From positions 1-7,193 of the forward strand of contig JAICVP010000105.1 in assembly GCA_025935275.1 (NCBI GenBank): a stretch of DNA of 7,193 nucleotides, read 5' to 3'. A program made the position numbers and the translations under genes. Positions 1 through 5,370 of this stretch are shown piece by piece (position 1 is the first letter of the stretch; each line of letters opens with the position of its first letter). Origin of the DNA: Thermoleophilia bacterium (GTDB lineage: Bacteria; Actinomycetota; Thermoleophilia; Gaiellales; Gaiellaceae). Under the pieces are notes generated by a model. It was not told the DNA's origin. It made no database searches and saw nothing but the letters and a program-made list of their open reading frames with translations.

Positions 1-87
1 CTCGACGTTCGGGTTGTCCTTGTAGTACTCGACGAGCCTGTCGTACAGCTCGTCCTTCAATTCGGGCGGGATGACGCAATAGATCAT
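1..87 (-). CDS. Small hypothetical protein, N-terminal 29 residues (cut by window edge)
   Basis: The reading frame opens at ATG 85-87 and runs off the left end. It begins MIYCVIPPEL and continues through an acidic, Tyr-rich helix (residues 10-24) to DNPNVE. No other ATG, GTG or TTG lies in frame nearby upstream, which supports this start, although no clear Shine-Dalgarno sequence precedes it. It follows the stop of the zinc-ribbon gene by 35 bases on the same strand, so it is probably the third gene of the EF-G operon. Short actinobacterial proteins with this opening are familiar to me as uncharacterised, and I recall a basic tail after the NPNV segment; that part is outside the window. No function can be assigned. 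Confidence 0.6.
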   Translation of the reverse strand, partial: MIYCVIPPELKDELYDRLVEYYKDNPNVE

Positions 88-122
88 CTCGGCCGGAGTG
101 TAGTGGCGCTTTCGGCGTTGCT

Positions 123-716
123 CTAGAGGCGGGGAATATCCGGCGTCAGCCGGCCGTCGACCCCCAGGTGGCCGTTCCAGTCCTTGAAGCGATCGTCGAG
201 CTCGTCGAGCTCGTAGCCGCGCTCGGCCAGGCGGACCGGCTGGCCCGACTCGAAGACGACGCGGTACTGGTACCAGGAGATATCCCAGGCGACCGTGACC
301 ACCACCTCGGGGTTCACGCCCGAGAGCGGCAGGAAGCTCACGCGCGCCTCACCCAGGCTCTTGGCGATCCCCGCGATCGTCCGCCGGTAGGCGCTGTCGT
401 TGATGAGCTCGGCCGACTCGACCATGGCCTGCTCGGTGGCCGAAAGGCGCCGCAGCATCGGCTCGTCCACGATGGGCTCTGGCTCGATCTTCCGGTGCTG
501 CTCGATCAGCCCGAGACCCGGGAAGCGCCTGCGCCGCCGCGAGGTGTCCGGCACGAGCGGCGTGGTCGGGCTCCCCTCCTTGATCCAGCCATGCTCGTCG
601 GCCTGATCGGTGCAGAGGGCGCAGACGTCCACCCAGTCCTCGCCGCCGGGCGTGAAGCGCACCGAGCGCTCGCCCATGAGGAGCGTGCGGTGGCAGACCG
701 CGCACTGGCGGTAAAT
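123..716 (-). CDS. Zinc-ribbon-like protein of unknown function, probable ATT start
   Basis: The first in-frame ATG is at 675-677, but the frame continues upstream with coherent sequence: MYRQCAVCHRTLL followed by MGERSVRF. This gives two CxxC pairs (C5/C8 and C32/C35) separated by 23 residues, the usual layout of a zinc ribbon or treble clef. Starting at the ATG would delete the first pair. A perfect GGAGG at 723-727 lies 6 bases before ATT 714-716, so ATT is the preferred start (197 aa). Arg-rich residues near 59-65 follow the Cys module. The C-terminal half (residues about 90-197) is a predicted alpha/beta domain with an aromatic strand WDISWYQYRVVFE and an acidic tail. The gene begins 17 bases after the EF-G stop, so co-transcription is likely. 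Zinc binding is inferred; partner and function are unknown. Confidence 0.8.
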   Translation of the reverse strand: MYRQCAVCHRTLLMGERSVRFTPGGEDWVDVCALCTDQADEHGWIKEGSPTTPLVPDTSRRRRRFPGLGLIEQHRKIEPEPIVDEPMLRRLSATEQAMVESAELINDSAYRRTIAGIAKSLGEARVSFLPLSGVNPEVVVTVAWDISWYQYRVVFESGQPVRLAERGYELDELDDRFKDWNGHLGVDGRLTPDIPRL

Positions 717-722
717 GTCCTG

Positions 723-727
723 CCTCC
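723..727 (-). promoter_or_regulatory. Shine-Dalgarno GGAGG that decides the ATT start
   Basis: On the minus strand GGAGG is followed by CAGGAC and then ATT TAC CGC CAG TGC. The 6-base spacing is ideal for ATT at 714-716, whereas the ATG at 675-677 is 45 bases away and has no ribosome binding site of its own. Confidence 0.7.
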
Positions 728-733
728 GGACGA

Positions 734-2788
734 TCAGGATGCCTTCGCCTCCTCGCGCTCTTTTTGAGCGGTTTCGATGATCTTCTGCGCGATGTGCGTG
801 GGCACTTCCTCGTAGCGGAGGAAGCCGAGCGCGTAGTCGCCGCGGCCGCCGGTCAAGGAGGTGAGGGACTGCGAGTACGTGAGCACCTCGGCCATGGGCA
901 CCTCGGCCTTGATGGCCGTCATGCCGCCACGCGGCTCCATCCCGTGCAGCCGCCCCCGGCGCGAGTTGAGGTCGCCGTTGACCGCGCCTACAGCGTCGTC
1001 GGGAACCGTCGCCTCGAGCGACATGATCGGCTCGAGGAGCACGGGGTCGGCCTTCTCGTAGGCGGCCTTGAACGCCATCGAACCGGCGATCTTGAACGCC
1101 ATCTCCGAGGAGTCGACGTTGTGGTACGAGCCGTCCACCAGAACGACGCGGACGCCCTGGACGGGAGCGCCTGCGAGCTCCCCCCGCGCCATCGCCTCCT
1201 GGATGCCCTTGTCCACCGCGGGGCGGAAGCCCTGCGGGATGACGCCGCCGACGATCTTGTCCACGAACTCGTACCCCTCGTGTCCCGGTAGCGGCTCGAG
1301 GACGATGTGGCAGTCGCCGAACTGCCCGCGGCCGCCGGTCTGCTTCTTGTAGCGGCCCTGCGCGCGCGATTCCTTCCGGATCGTCTCCAGGTAGGGCACG
1401 CGCGGCTGATGAAGGTCGACGTCGACGCTGAAGCGGCGGTGGAGCCGGTCGACGGCCACCTCGACATGCATCTGCGAGAGGCCGGCGAGCAGCTGCTCCC
1501 CGGTCTGGTCGTCGCGGCGGAGGACGAGGGTCGGATCCTCCTCGGCGAGCCGGCGGAGCGCGGTCGCCATCTTCTCCTCGTCGCCCTTGGCCTTGGGCGT
1601 GATCGCGAAGCTCATGACGGGCTGCGGGAAGTCGAGCGCAGGCGCTTCGCTCGGGTCGTCCTTCTCGAGCAGCAGGTCGCCGGTCTGGACGTCCTTGAGC
1701 TTCGCCACCGCGCCGATGTCGCCGGCCTGGAGCGCATCAGCGGGCGAGTGCTCCTTCCCCTGGAGGAGCAGCACCTGGCCGAAACGCTCCTTGCCCTTCG
1801 TCCGTGGGTTGACGAGGTTCGAGTCGGAGCCCAGCTGGCCAGAGAGCACGCGGAACACGTTGATGCGCCCGGCGAAGGGGTCGGCCACCGTCTTCCACAC
1901 GAACGCCGCGGAGCCGTTCGCCTCGATGCCGAGGTCGAGCGGCTTCTTGGCCGGAGACGGCACGCCTTCGACCAGCAGGTCGAGCAGGCCCGTCGTGCCG
2001 AGGTTCTTGGTCGCGGCCCCGCAGAGGACCGGAAAGAGGTCGTCGTTGGAGACCGCGTTCTTCAGCGCGGCGGCGAGCTCCTCGCCCGAGACCTCGCCCT
2101 CCTCCAGGTAGCGCTCCATCAGCGCCTCGTCGGTCTCGACGACGGCGTCGACGAGCTGCTCGCGGTAGGACTCCGCCTGCGCGGCGATCTCGTCGGGGAT
2201 GTCGACCGGGTCGCCCTCGCGCCCGCCCTCGGGCGACATGTAGGCGCGCATGTGGAAGAGGTCGACGATGCCCTTCAGCTCGTGCTCGTGGCCGATGGGT
2301 ATCTGCACCGCCACGCACTTCTTCGAGAACTGCTCGCGAAGCTGCTCGAGCACCGTGAAGAAGTCGGCGCGCTCGCGGTCGAGCATGTTCACGAAGATGA
2401 CGCGCGAGAGACCGAGCTGCTCGGACCGGTCCCAGAGCCTCGTCGTCTGCACCTCGACGCCGTTGACGCCGTTCAGGACGAACAGGGCGCCCTCGACGAC
2501 GCGGAGCGCGGCGATCGAGTCCGCCTGGAAACCCGGGTCGCCAGGGGCGTCGATGAGGTTCAGCTTGCGGTCTTGCCATTCGGCATGGCAGACCGCAGCG
2601 GCCAGCGACATCTGGCGCTTGTGCTCGTCCTCGTCCCAGTCAGCGACGGTCGTTCCCTGCTCGACTGCGCCGAGCCGGTTGGTTGCGCCGGACTGGAAGA
2701 GCATGGCCTCGACGAGGGACGTTTTGCCTGTCCCCCGATGGCCGACGACGGCGACGTTACGGATCTTCCCCGGTTCCGAAGGAGCCAC
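734..2788 (-). CDS. Elongation factor G-like GTPase (EF-G2 type)
   Basis: A 684-residue translational GTPase with the full five-domain EF-G layout. The G domain has a P-loop GHRGTGKT (16-23), a G3 motif DAPGD (80-84) and a G4 motif NMLD (134-137). Domain II follows at about 293-372, domain III at about 390-470 (SQMHVEVAVDRL), domain IV at about 475-585 and domain V at about 587-684. Canonical EF-G has RGIT in switch I and DTPGH in G3; here these read RQMS (58-61) and DAPGD, so the catalytic His is replaced by Asp. The domain IV tip HNVDSSEMAFKIAGS is conserved. These traits match the EF-G-like second paralogue (EF-G2) of actinobacteria and Thermus rather than housekeeping FusA. The start is GTG 2786-2788; an in-frame TAG 21 bases upstream excludes a long extension, and no Shine-Dalgarno is visible. 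It likely heads an operon. The exact role (auxiliary translocation or ribosome rescue) is not established here. Confidence 0.93.
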   Translation of the reverse strand: MAPSEPGKIRNVAVVGHRGTGKTSLVEAMLFQSGATNRLGAVEQGTTVADWDEDEHKRQMSLAAAVCHAEWQDRKLNLIDAPGDPGFQADSIAALRVVEGALFVLNGVNGVEVQTTRLWDRSEQLGLSRVIFVNMLDRERADFFTVLEQLREQFSKKCVAVQIPIGHEHELKGIVDLFHMRAYMSPEGGREGDPVDIPDEIAAQAESYREQLVDAVVETDEALMERYLEEGEVSGEELAAALKNAVSNDDLFPVLCGAATKNLGTTGLLDLLVEGVPSPAKKPLDLGIEANGSAAFVWKTVADPFAGRINVFRVLSGQLGSDSNLVNPRTKGKERFGQVLLLQGKEHSPADALQAGDIGAVAKLKDVQTGDLLLEKDDPSEAPALDFPQPVMSFAITPKAKGDEEKMATALRRLAEEDPTLVLRRDDQTGEQLLAGLSQMHVEVAVDRLHRRFSVDVDLHQPRVPYLETIRKESRAQGRYKKQTGGRGQFGDCHIVLEPLPGHEGYEFVDKIVGGVIPQGFRPAVDKGIQEAMARGELAGAPVQGVRVVLVDGSYHNVDSSEMAFKIAGSMAFKAAYEKADPVLLEPIMSLEATVPDDAVGAVNGDLNSRRGRLHGMEPRGGMTAIKAEVPMAEVLTYSQSLTSLTGGRGDYALGFLRYEEVPTHIAQKIIETAQKEREEAKAS

Positions 2789-2838
2789 GGACGGTCGAGT
2801 CTATCGGCTTGCGAAAGTAGGGGTGAGAAGATGCATTC
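2789..2838. promoter_or_regulatory. Divergent promoter region, EF-G-like gene / acetyltransferase
   Basis: The 50 bases between the two divergent starts must carry both promoters. On the minus strand TAGACT (2798-2803) fits a TAnnnT -10 box and ends 9 bases before the GTG of the EF-G-like gene, which lacks a Shine-Dalgarno. This suggests a leaderless or near-leaderless transcript. No convincing -35 box is seen. On the plus strand a weak purine stretch GAGAAG (2825-2830) lies 8 bases before the acetyltransferase ATG. Confidence 0.35.
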
Positions 2839-3288
2839 ATGCGATTTTCACTCAGGAAGGCAGCCCCGGAGGACGCCTCCGCGCTGGCCGACATCCACGT
2901 CCGCGCGCGCCGGGAATGCATGTCGTATCTGCCCGACATCCACAGCCCCGAAGACGTGCTCCAGTGGATCCGGGAGATCGTGCCGCAGCACGACGAGGTC
3001 TGGGTCGCGGAGGACGACGGTCGCATCGTCGGCTTCTTCATGCTGAGCGACAACTTCCTCTACCACCTCTACGTCTATCCCGAGCTCCACGGGCAGGGTG
3101 CGGGCAGCCTCCTCTTCGACCGGGTGAAGGAGCTCGCTCCCGAGGGCTTTCGCCTCTGGGTCTTCCAGCGCAACACGCAGGCGCGCGAGTTCTACGAGCA
3201 CCGCGGGATGCGGGTCGTCGAGGTGACGGACGGCTCGCGGAACGAAGAGCGCGAGCCCGACGCGCTCTACGAATGGCTGCCTGACTAG
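2839..3288 (+). CDS. GNAT family N-acetyltransferase
   Basis: A 149-residue single-domain GNAT protein that transfers an acetyl group from acetyl-CoA to an amine on an unknown substrate. An N-terminal strand and helix (RFSLRKAAPEDASALADIH) lead to the central sheet (VWVAEDDGRIVGFFML, 54-69). The acetyl-CoA loop is HGQGAG (84-89) after the strand LYHLYVYPEL; the usual first Arg or Gln of the R/QxxGxG/A motif is His here. The downstream segment FQRNTQAREFYEHRGM (109-124) is the typical motif B, with N112 and Y119 placed as in RimI-like enzymes. It is transcribed away from the EF-G-like gene and towards the sigma factor gene; the two stop codons overlap. The family is certain, the substrate is not. 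Confidence 0.92.
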   Translation: MRFSLRKAAPEDASALADIHVRARRECMSYLPDIHSPEDVLQWIREIVPQHDEVWVAEDDGRIVGFFMLSDNFLYHLYVYPELHGQGAGSLLFDRVKELAPEGFRLWVFQRNTQAREFYEHRGMRVVEVTDGSRNEEREPDALYEWLPD

Positions 3289-4073
3289 TCCTGCTTGTCC
3301 CGGTGAACCCAGGACGACAGCCGCGCCTTGAGACGCAGGATCGCCTTCGTGTGCAACTGGGAGACCCGTGACTCCGTGACGCCGAGCACCTCGCCGATCT
3401 CCCGCAGGGTCAGCTCCTCGTAGTAGTAGAGCGTGACCACGAGCTTCTCCCGCTCCGGGAGGCGCGAGATGGCCTCGCCGAGCGCCTCGCGCACCTCGGT
3501 GTGCGCCATTGCCGACTGGGGCTCGGCCGCGGTCGGGTCTTCGATCGTGTCGATGAGCGCGACGGCGTCGCCGCCTGAGCCGGGGCTCGCCCAGAGCTCG
3601 TCCAGTGCGGCGATCGAGGAGCGGGAGATCTCGAGGAGCGAATCCTGGAACTCCTCCTCGGTGATGCCGAGCTTGGCGGCGATCTCCTCGTCGGTAGGCG
3701 CCCGCGTGAGGCGCGACTCGAGGTCGGCGATCGCCCGCTCGATGTCGCGCGCACGGGCGCGCACCGAGCGCGGCACCCAGTCCATCGAGCGCAGCTCGTC
3801 GATGATCGAGCCCTTGATGCGCGCGATCGCATAGGTCTCGAACTTGATGCCCAGATTGGGATCGAACCGCTCGATCGCGCCGATCAGGCCGAGGAGCCCG
3901 TAGGAGACCAGGTCGCCCTCCTCCACGTGCGCAGGCAGTCCGCTGCCCAGCCGGCCGGCGACGTACTTGACCAGCGGGGCGTAGGTGAGGATCAGCCGGT
4001 CGCGGAGGGCCCGGTCATTGGTGCGCTTGAACTCCTGCCAGAGCACACGCGTGTCGGTCGCCTGGTCGGCCAT
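3285..4073 (-). CDS. FliA/WhiG-family RNA polymerase sigma factor
   Basis: A 262-residue group 3 sigma factor of the sigma-28 type. Region 1.2/2.1 starts near residue 12. Region 2 spans about 25-100 and includes DLVSYGLLGLIGAIERFD and the core-binding and -10 recognition segment RIKGSIIDELRSMDWVPRSV (85-104), a hallmark of WhiG/FliA/SigD proteins. Region 3 covers about 105-180. Region 4 (about 200-255) holds the -35 helix-turn-helix LTLREIGEVLGVTESRVSQL. In relatives such sigma factors control flagellar genes or, in Streptomyces (WhiG), sporulation; nothing in this window tells which applies. ATG 4071-4073 is the start. No Shine-Dalgarno precedes it, but TATTCT (4083-4088) sits 9 bases upstream, so a leaderless mRNA is possible. 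Alternatively it is read from the small membrane protein gene 21 bases upstream. An anti-sigma gene of FlgM type is not visible. Confidence 0.94.
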   Translation of the reverse strand: MADQATDTRVLWQEFKRTNDRALRDRLILTYAPLVKYVAGRLGSGLPAHVEEGDLVSYGLLGLIGAIERFDPNLGIKFETYAIARIKGSIIDELRSMDWVPRSVRARARDIERAIADLESRLTRAPTDEEIAAKLGITEEEFQDSLLEISRSSIAALDELWASPGSGGDAVALIDTIEDPTAAEPQSAMAHTEVREALGEAISRLPEREKLVVTLYYYEELTLREIGEVLGVTESRVSQLHTKAILRLKARLSSWVHRDKQD

Positions 4074-4082
4074 CGCAGCGAA

Positions 4083-4088
4083 AGAATA
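4083..4088 (-). promoter_or_regulatory. Possible -10 box before the sigma factor gene
   Basis: TATTCT on the minus strand fits TAnnnT and ends 9 bases before the ATG, which has no Shine-Dalgarno. No matching -35 is visible at 16-19 bases, so this is a weak call. Confidence 0.3.
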
Positions 4089-4094
4089 CGGTGC

Positions 4095-4259
4095 CTAGCG
4101 GAACGCCCTGTACGCAAGCTCGCCCATCCACACCGCGAGCGCCCCGGAGGCGACCGCGATGACCCAGGCTCCGCCGCCTGCGCTGCCCGCGAAGATTGCG
4201 ATCGCGGCGAAGCAGACCGCCAGCGCGAGGAAAAGAACGGCGAGGGGTCTTCGGCGCAC
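4095..4259 (-). CDS. Small two-helix membrane protein, 54 aa
   Basis: A short frame that conventional length cut-offs miss. From GTG 4257-4259 it reads MRRRPLAVLFLALAVCFAA, then a Gly-rich turn GSAGGG (25-30), then a second hydrophobic segment AWVIAVASGALAVWM (31-45) and a short tail GELAYRAFR before TAG 4095-4097. The basic N-terminus, two hydrophobic helices of membrane-spanning length and almost uniformly G/C-ending codons argue for a real gene. The positive-inside rule would place both ends in the cytoplasm. It ends 21 bases before the sigma factor ATG on the same strand, so it may be co-transcribed with it. Its start region overlaps the promoter of the divergent tRNA-Trp gene. No Shine-Dalgarno is visible; CATGAT (4266-4271) 6 bases upstream is a poor -10 candidate. 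The function is unknown. Confidence 0.72.
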   Translation of the reverse strand: MRRRPLAVLFLALAVCFAAIAIFAGSAGGGAWVIAVASGALAVWMGELAYRAFR

Positions 4260-4264
4260 CTCGG

Positions 4265-4270
4265 TATCAT
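4265..4270 (+). promoter_or_regulatory. Probable -10 box of tRNA-Trp
   Basis: TATCAT ends 11 bases before the first base of the mature tRNA, a usual distance. No good -35 is seen at 16-18 bases. The box lies just upstream of the start of the divergent small membrane protein gene. Confidence 0.4.
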
Positions 4271-4281
4271 GCGCTGCGCCT

Positions 4282-4354
4282 AGGGCCGTAGCTCAACTGG
4301 CAGAGCACCGGTCTCCAAAACCGGGGGTTGAAGGTTCGAGTCCTTCCGGCCCTG
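4282..4354 (+). tRNA. tRNA-Trp (anticodon CCA)
   Basis: A complete 73-base cloverleaf. The acceptor stem AGGGCCG (4282-4288) pairs with CGGCCCT (4347-4353), and the discriminator is G4354. The D stem is GCTC/GAGC (4291-4294, 4303-4306). The anticodon stem is CCGGT/ACCGG (4308-4312, 4320-4324) around the loop CTCCAAA with anticodon CCA at 4315-4317. The T stem is GAAGG/CCTTC (4330-4334, 4342-4346) with loop TTCGAGT. CCA is not encoded. Its 3' part is the source of the repeats at 5191-5235 and 5888-5923, and a protein gene on the opposite strand ends only 6 bases beyond it, as expected for an integration at the tRNA 3' end. Confidence 0.97.
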
Positions 4355-4357
4355 TGG
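4311..4357 (+). repeat. attL-like copy of the tRNA-Trp 3' repeat
   Basis: The 47 bases from the anticodon stem to just beyond the discriminator match 5191-5235 with one T/C substitution and two single-base gaps. This copy is part of the functional tRNA gene. Confidence 0.8.
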
Positions 4358-4360
4358 GTC

Positions 4361-4651
4361 CTATGCCCGAGGATCTGTCGCTTCGAGGAAGTCCTGGGCG
4401 ACTTCCTTCTCGACGACTACGAAGCGCTCACATGACCAGACCGCGTCCTCGATTGCGCCGTTCTCGTGGCCCGGACGAATTACGAACTGCGTCGGCTCGC
4501 TCCGGATCTCCTCGTATTCCTCAGGGGTGACCTCAACGTGGTCTGTGCAGCGAGGGTCGGCGCACTCGCAGAGAAACTCGAGATACCGCGGTGCCTGTTC
4601 CAGATCCGAGGCCTCGAGGCGAAGAGTGGTCTCCTTGATGCGCTCGTTCAC
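4361..4651 (-). CDS. CxCx4C-PGH small protein, downstream paralogue
   Basis: From GTG 4649-4651 the protein has 96 residues: an N-terminal helix NERIKETTLRLEAS, then LEFLCECADPRC with C28, C30 and C35 (CxCx4C), then VTPEEYEEIR, FVIRPGH (H62) and a C-terminal RFVVVEK. The three Cys plus the His of PGH suggest a metal site, probably zinc (inferred). It is a clear paralogue of the gene just upstream. Family sequence continues in frame before the GTG: ANEALFREV matches AENEAIFRAG in the paralogue, yet no ATG, GTG or TTG occurs there. The frame runs back, open, to the TAA of the paralogue (4736-4738). So the true start may be a rare codon such as CTG 4694-4696, or the N-terminus has been lost. The stop lies 6 bases from tRNA-Trp. 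I recall similar uncharacterised proteins in Thermoleophilia; the function is unknown. Confidence 0.78.
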   Translation of the reverse strand: MNERIKETTLRLEASDLEQAPRYLEFLCECADPRCTDHVEVTPEEYEEIRSEPTQFVIRPGHENGAIEDAVWSCERFVVVEKEVAQDFLEATDPRA

Positions 4652-4735
4652 TTCGCGGAAGAGCGCTTCATTTGCGGCGAGTCGGGAGGGGTTCAGGAGC
4701 CCGATGTTACTACGGCCCGCCTCGTCTCTACCGCT

Positions 4736-5059
4736 TTAGTCGACGACACTCAGGCCCTTCCCGGTCTTCTCAACGATGGCGTAGCGGTCGAATTCGTCAA
4801 CGACAATTTCGTCTTTGTCCTGGTGTCCCGGCTCGATAGCGAAATGGGCCTTGTTCTGTCGAACCGCCTCGTACTCGGCCCGCGTGAGCTCAATCGTGTC
4901 CATGCAATCTGCCGAGCCGCACTCGCAGATGAGCGGGAGGGTGGACGACGTGACATCCGTTGATGACGTTTCCCGGTTGTGGACGATCCGTTCGTTGCCC
5001 GCTCGGAAGATGGCTTCGTTCTCGGCGCGGCGCTCTTCGCGGGTCGGCACGATCTCCAC
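4736..5059 (-). CDS. CxCx4C-PGH small protein, upstream paralogue
   Basis: A 107-residue protein if started at GTG 5057-5059. An N-terminal charged helix TREERRAENEAIFRAGNERI (6-25) and a Ser/Thr-rich linker precede LPLICECGSADC (C45, C47, C52), then ELTRAEYEAVR, FAIEPGH (H79) and DRYAIVEK. It shares the CxCx4C...EYE..R...PGH...VEK pattern with the next gene, which probably arose by tandem duplication. GTG 5048-5050 and GTG 5072-5074 are alternative starts; none has a convincing ribosome binding site. The frame stays open to 5266, but that extension crosses the tRNA remnant at 5191-5235 and is not taken as coding. No promoter was recognised upstream. Metal binding is inferred from the residues; the role is unknown. 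Confidence 0.75.
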   Translation of the reverse strand: MEIVPTREERRAENEAIFRAGNERIVHNRETSSTDVTSSTLPLICECGSADCMDTIELTRAEYEAVRQNKAHFAIEPGHQDKDEIVVDEFDRYAIVEKTGKGLSVVD

Positions 5060-5121
5060 GTACCCAGAAGACACCGCCAGTAACACGGGCACGCTGCGGG
5101 CAGGCAAGAGGGCGGAGGTAG

Positions 5122-5152
5122 GCGTTCTTAGTGTCCCGCGTTCTGTCCCGCG
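5122..5152. repeat. Short direct repeats GCGTTCT and TGTCCCGCG
   Basis: GCGTTCT occurs at 5122-5128 and 5138-5144, and TGTCCCGCG at 5132-5140 and 5144-5152, so the two motifs interlock. They lie 40-70 bases from the tRNA remnant, inside module 1. This is where arm-type recombinase sites or a regulatory site could lie. Neither role is shown by the sequence. Confidence 0.45.
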
Positions 5153-5190
5153 CGCGCCGCTAACCCCCAGCTCTTCTAGATTCGCTACGA

Positions 5191-5235
5191 GTCTCCAAAA
5201 CCGGGGGTCGAAGGTTCGAGTCTTCCGGCCTGTGG
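5191..5235 (+). repeat. tRNA-Trp 3' remnant (attR-like), copy 2
   Basis: Identical to 4311-4357 except for one T/C change and two single-base deletions (CCTT to CTT and CCCT to CCT). The match begins abruptly inside the anticodon stem and extends through the acceptor strand to TGTGG beyond it. The bases before it (TTCGCTACGA) do not match the tRNA 5' half, so this is a headless fragment and not a tRNA. The deletions break the acceptor and T stems, so it is not functional. Confidence 0.85.
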
Positions 5236-5253
5236 CCGAGAGAACACGCCAAG

Positions 5254-5280
5254 AACCGCCGCACACGCGGCGGTTTTGCT
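5254..5280 (+). terminator. Rho-independent terminator
   Basis: A perfect 9-base-pair stem AACCGCCGC (5254-5262) / GCGGCGGTT (5267-5275) closes a 4-base loop ACAC and runs into TTTT (5274-5277). It lies 18 bases after the tRNA remnant. No plus-strand gene lies just upstream in module 1, so it is plausibly the original terminator of tRNA-Trp, pushed downstream by insertion of module 1. It would also insulate the lipoprotein gene. Confidence 0.8.
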
Positions 5281-5334
5281 CTCACGGACGGAGCCGCCTT
5301 CTGCCCGCCCCTAAGCGCTAGAACCGCTCCAAAC

Positions 5335-5370
5335 TTGTGGCTCGAAAAGGTCGCGATTACGATCCTCGGC
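5335..5370 (+). promoter_or_regulatory. Promoter of the lipoprotein gene, leaderless type
   Basis: TTGTGG (5335-5340) as -35, a 17-base spacer, TACGAT (5358-5363) as -10, and 7 bases to GTG 5371. This would start transcription at the start codon itself. It also explains why no Shine-Dalgarno precedes the gene, and it means the in-frame TTG at 5335 is a promoter element and not a start codon. Confidence 0.6.

Noticed and set aside
168..767. Plus-strand open frame opposite the zinc-ribbon gene
   Set aside because: Antisense shadow; composition is Arg/Leu/Asp-rich without domain features, and the minus-strand gene has a strong ribosome binding site and paired CxxC motifs.
1307..3046. Plus-strand 579-codon open frame opposite the EF-G-like gene
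   Set aside because: Arg/Leu/Glu-rich low-complexity antisense of a clear EF-G-like gene; high-GC DNA often keeps such mirror frames open. No family resemblance.
4736..4738. Programmed readthrough or recoding of the TAA between the paralogues
   Set aside because: TAA is not a selenocysteine or pyrrolysine codon, no stimulatory structure is evident, and each half is a complete copy of the domain. Tandem duplication explains it more simply.
4466..4963. Plus-strand open frame opposite the CxCx4C genes
   Set aside because: It is antisense to two mutually homologous proteins, and their shared motifs fix the coding strand as minus.
5060..5266. N-terminal extension of the upstream CxCx4C gene to 5266
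   Set aside because: The extension is translated tRNA remnant (5191-5235) and non-coding flank; the paralogue shares no such N-terminus.
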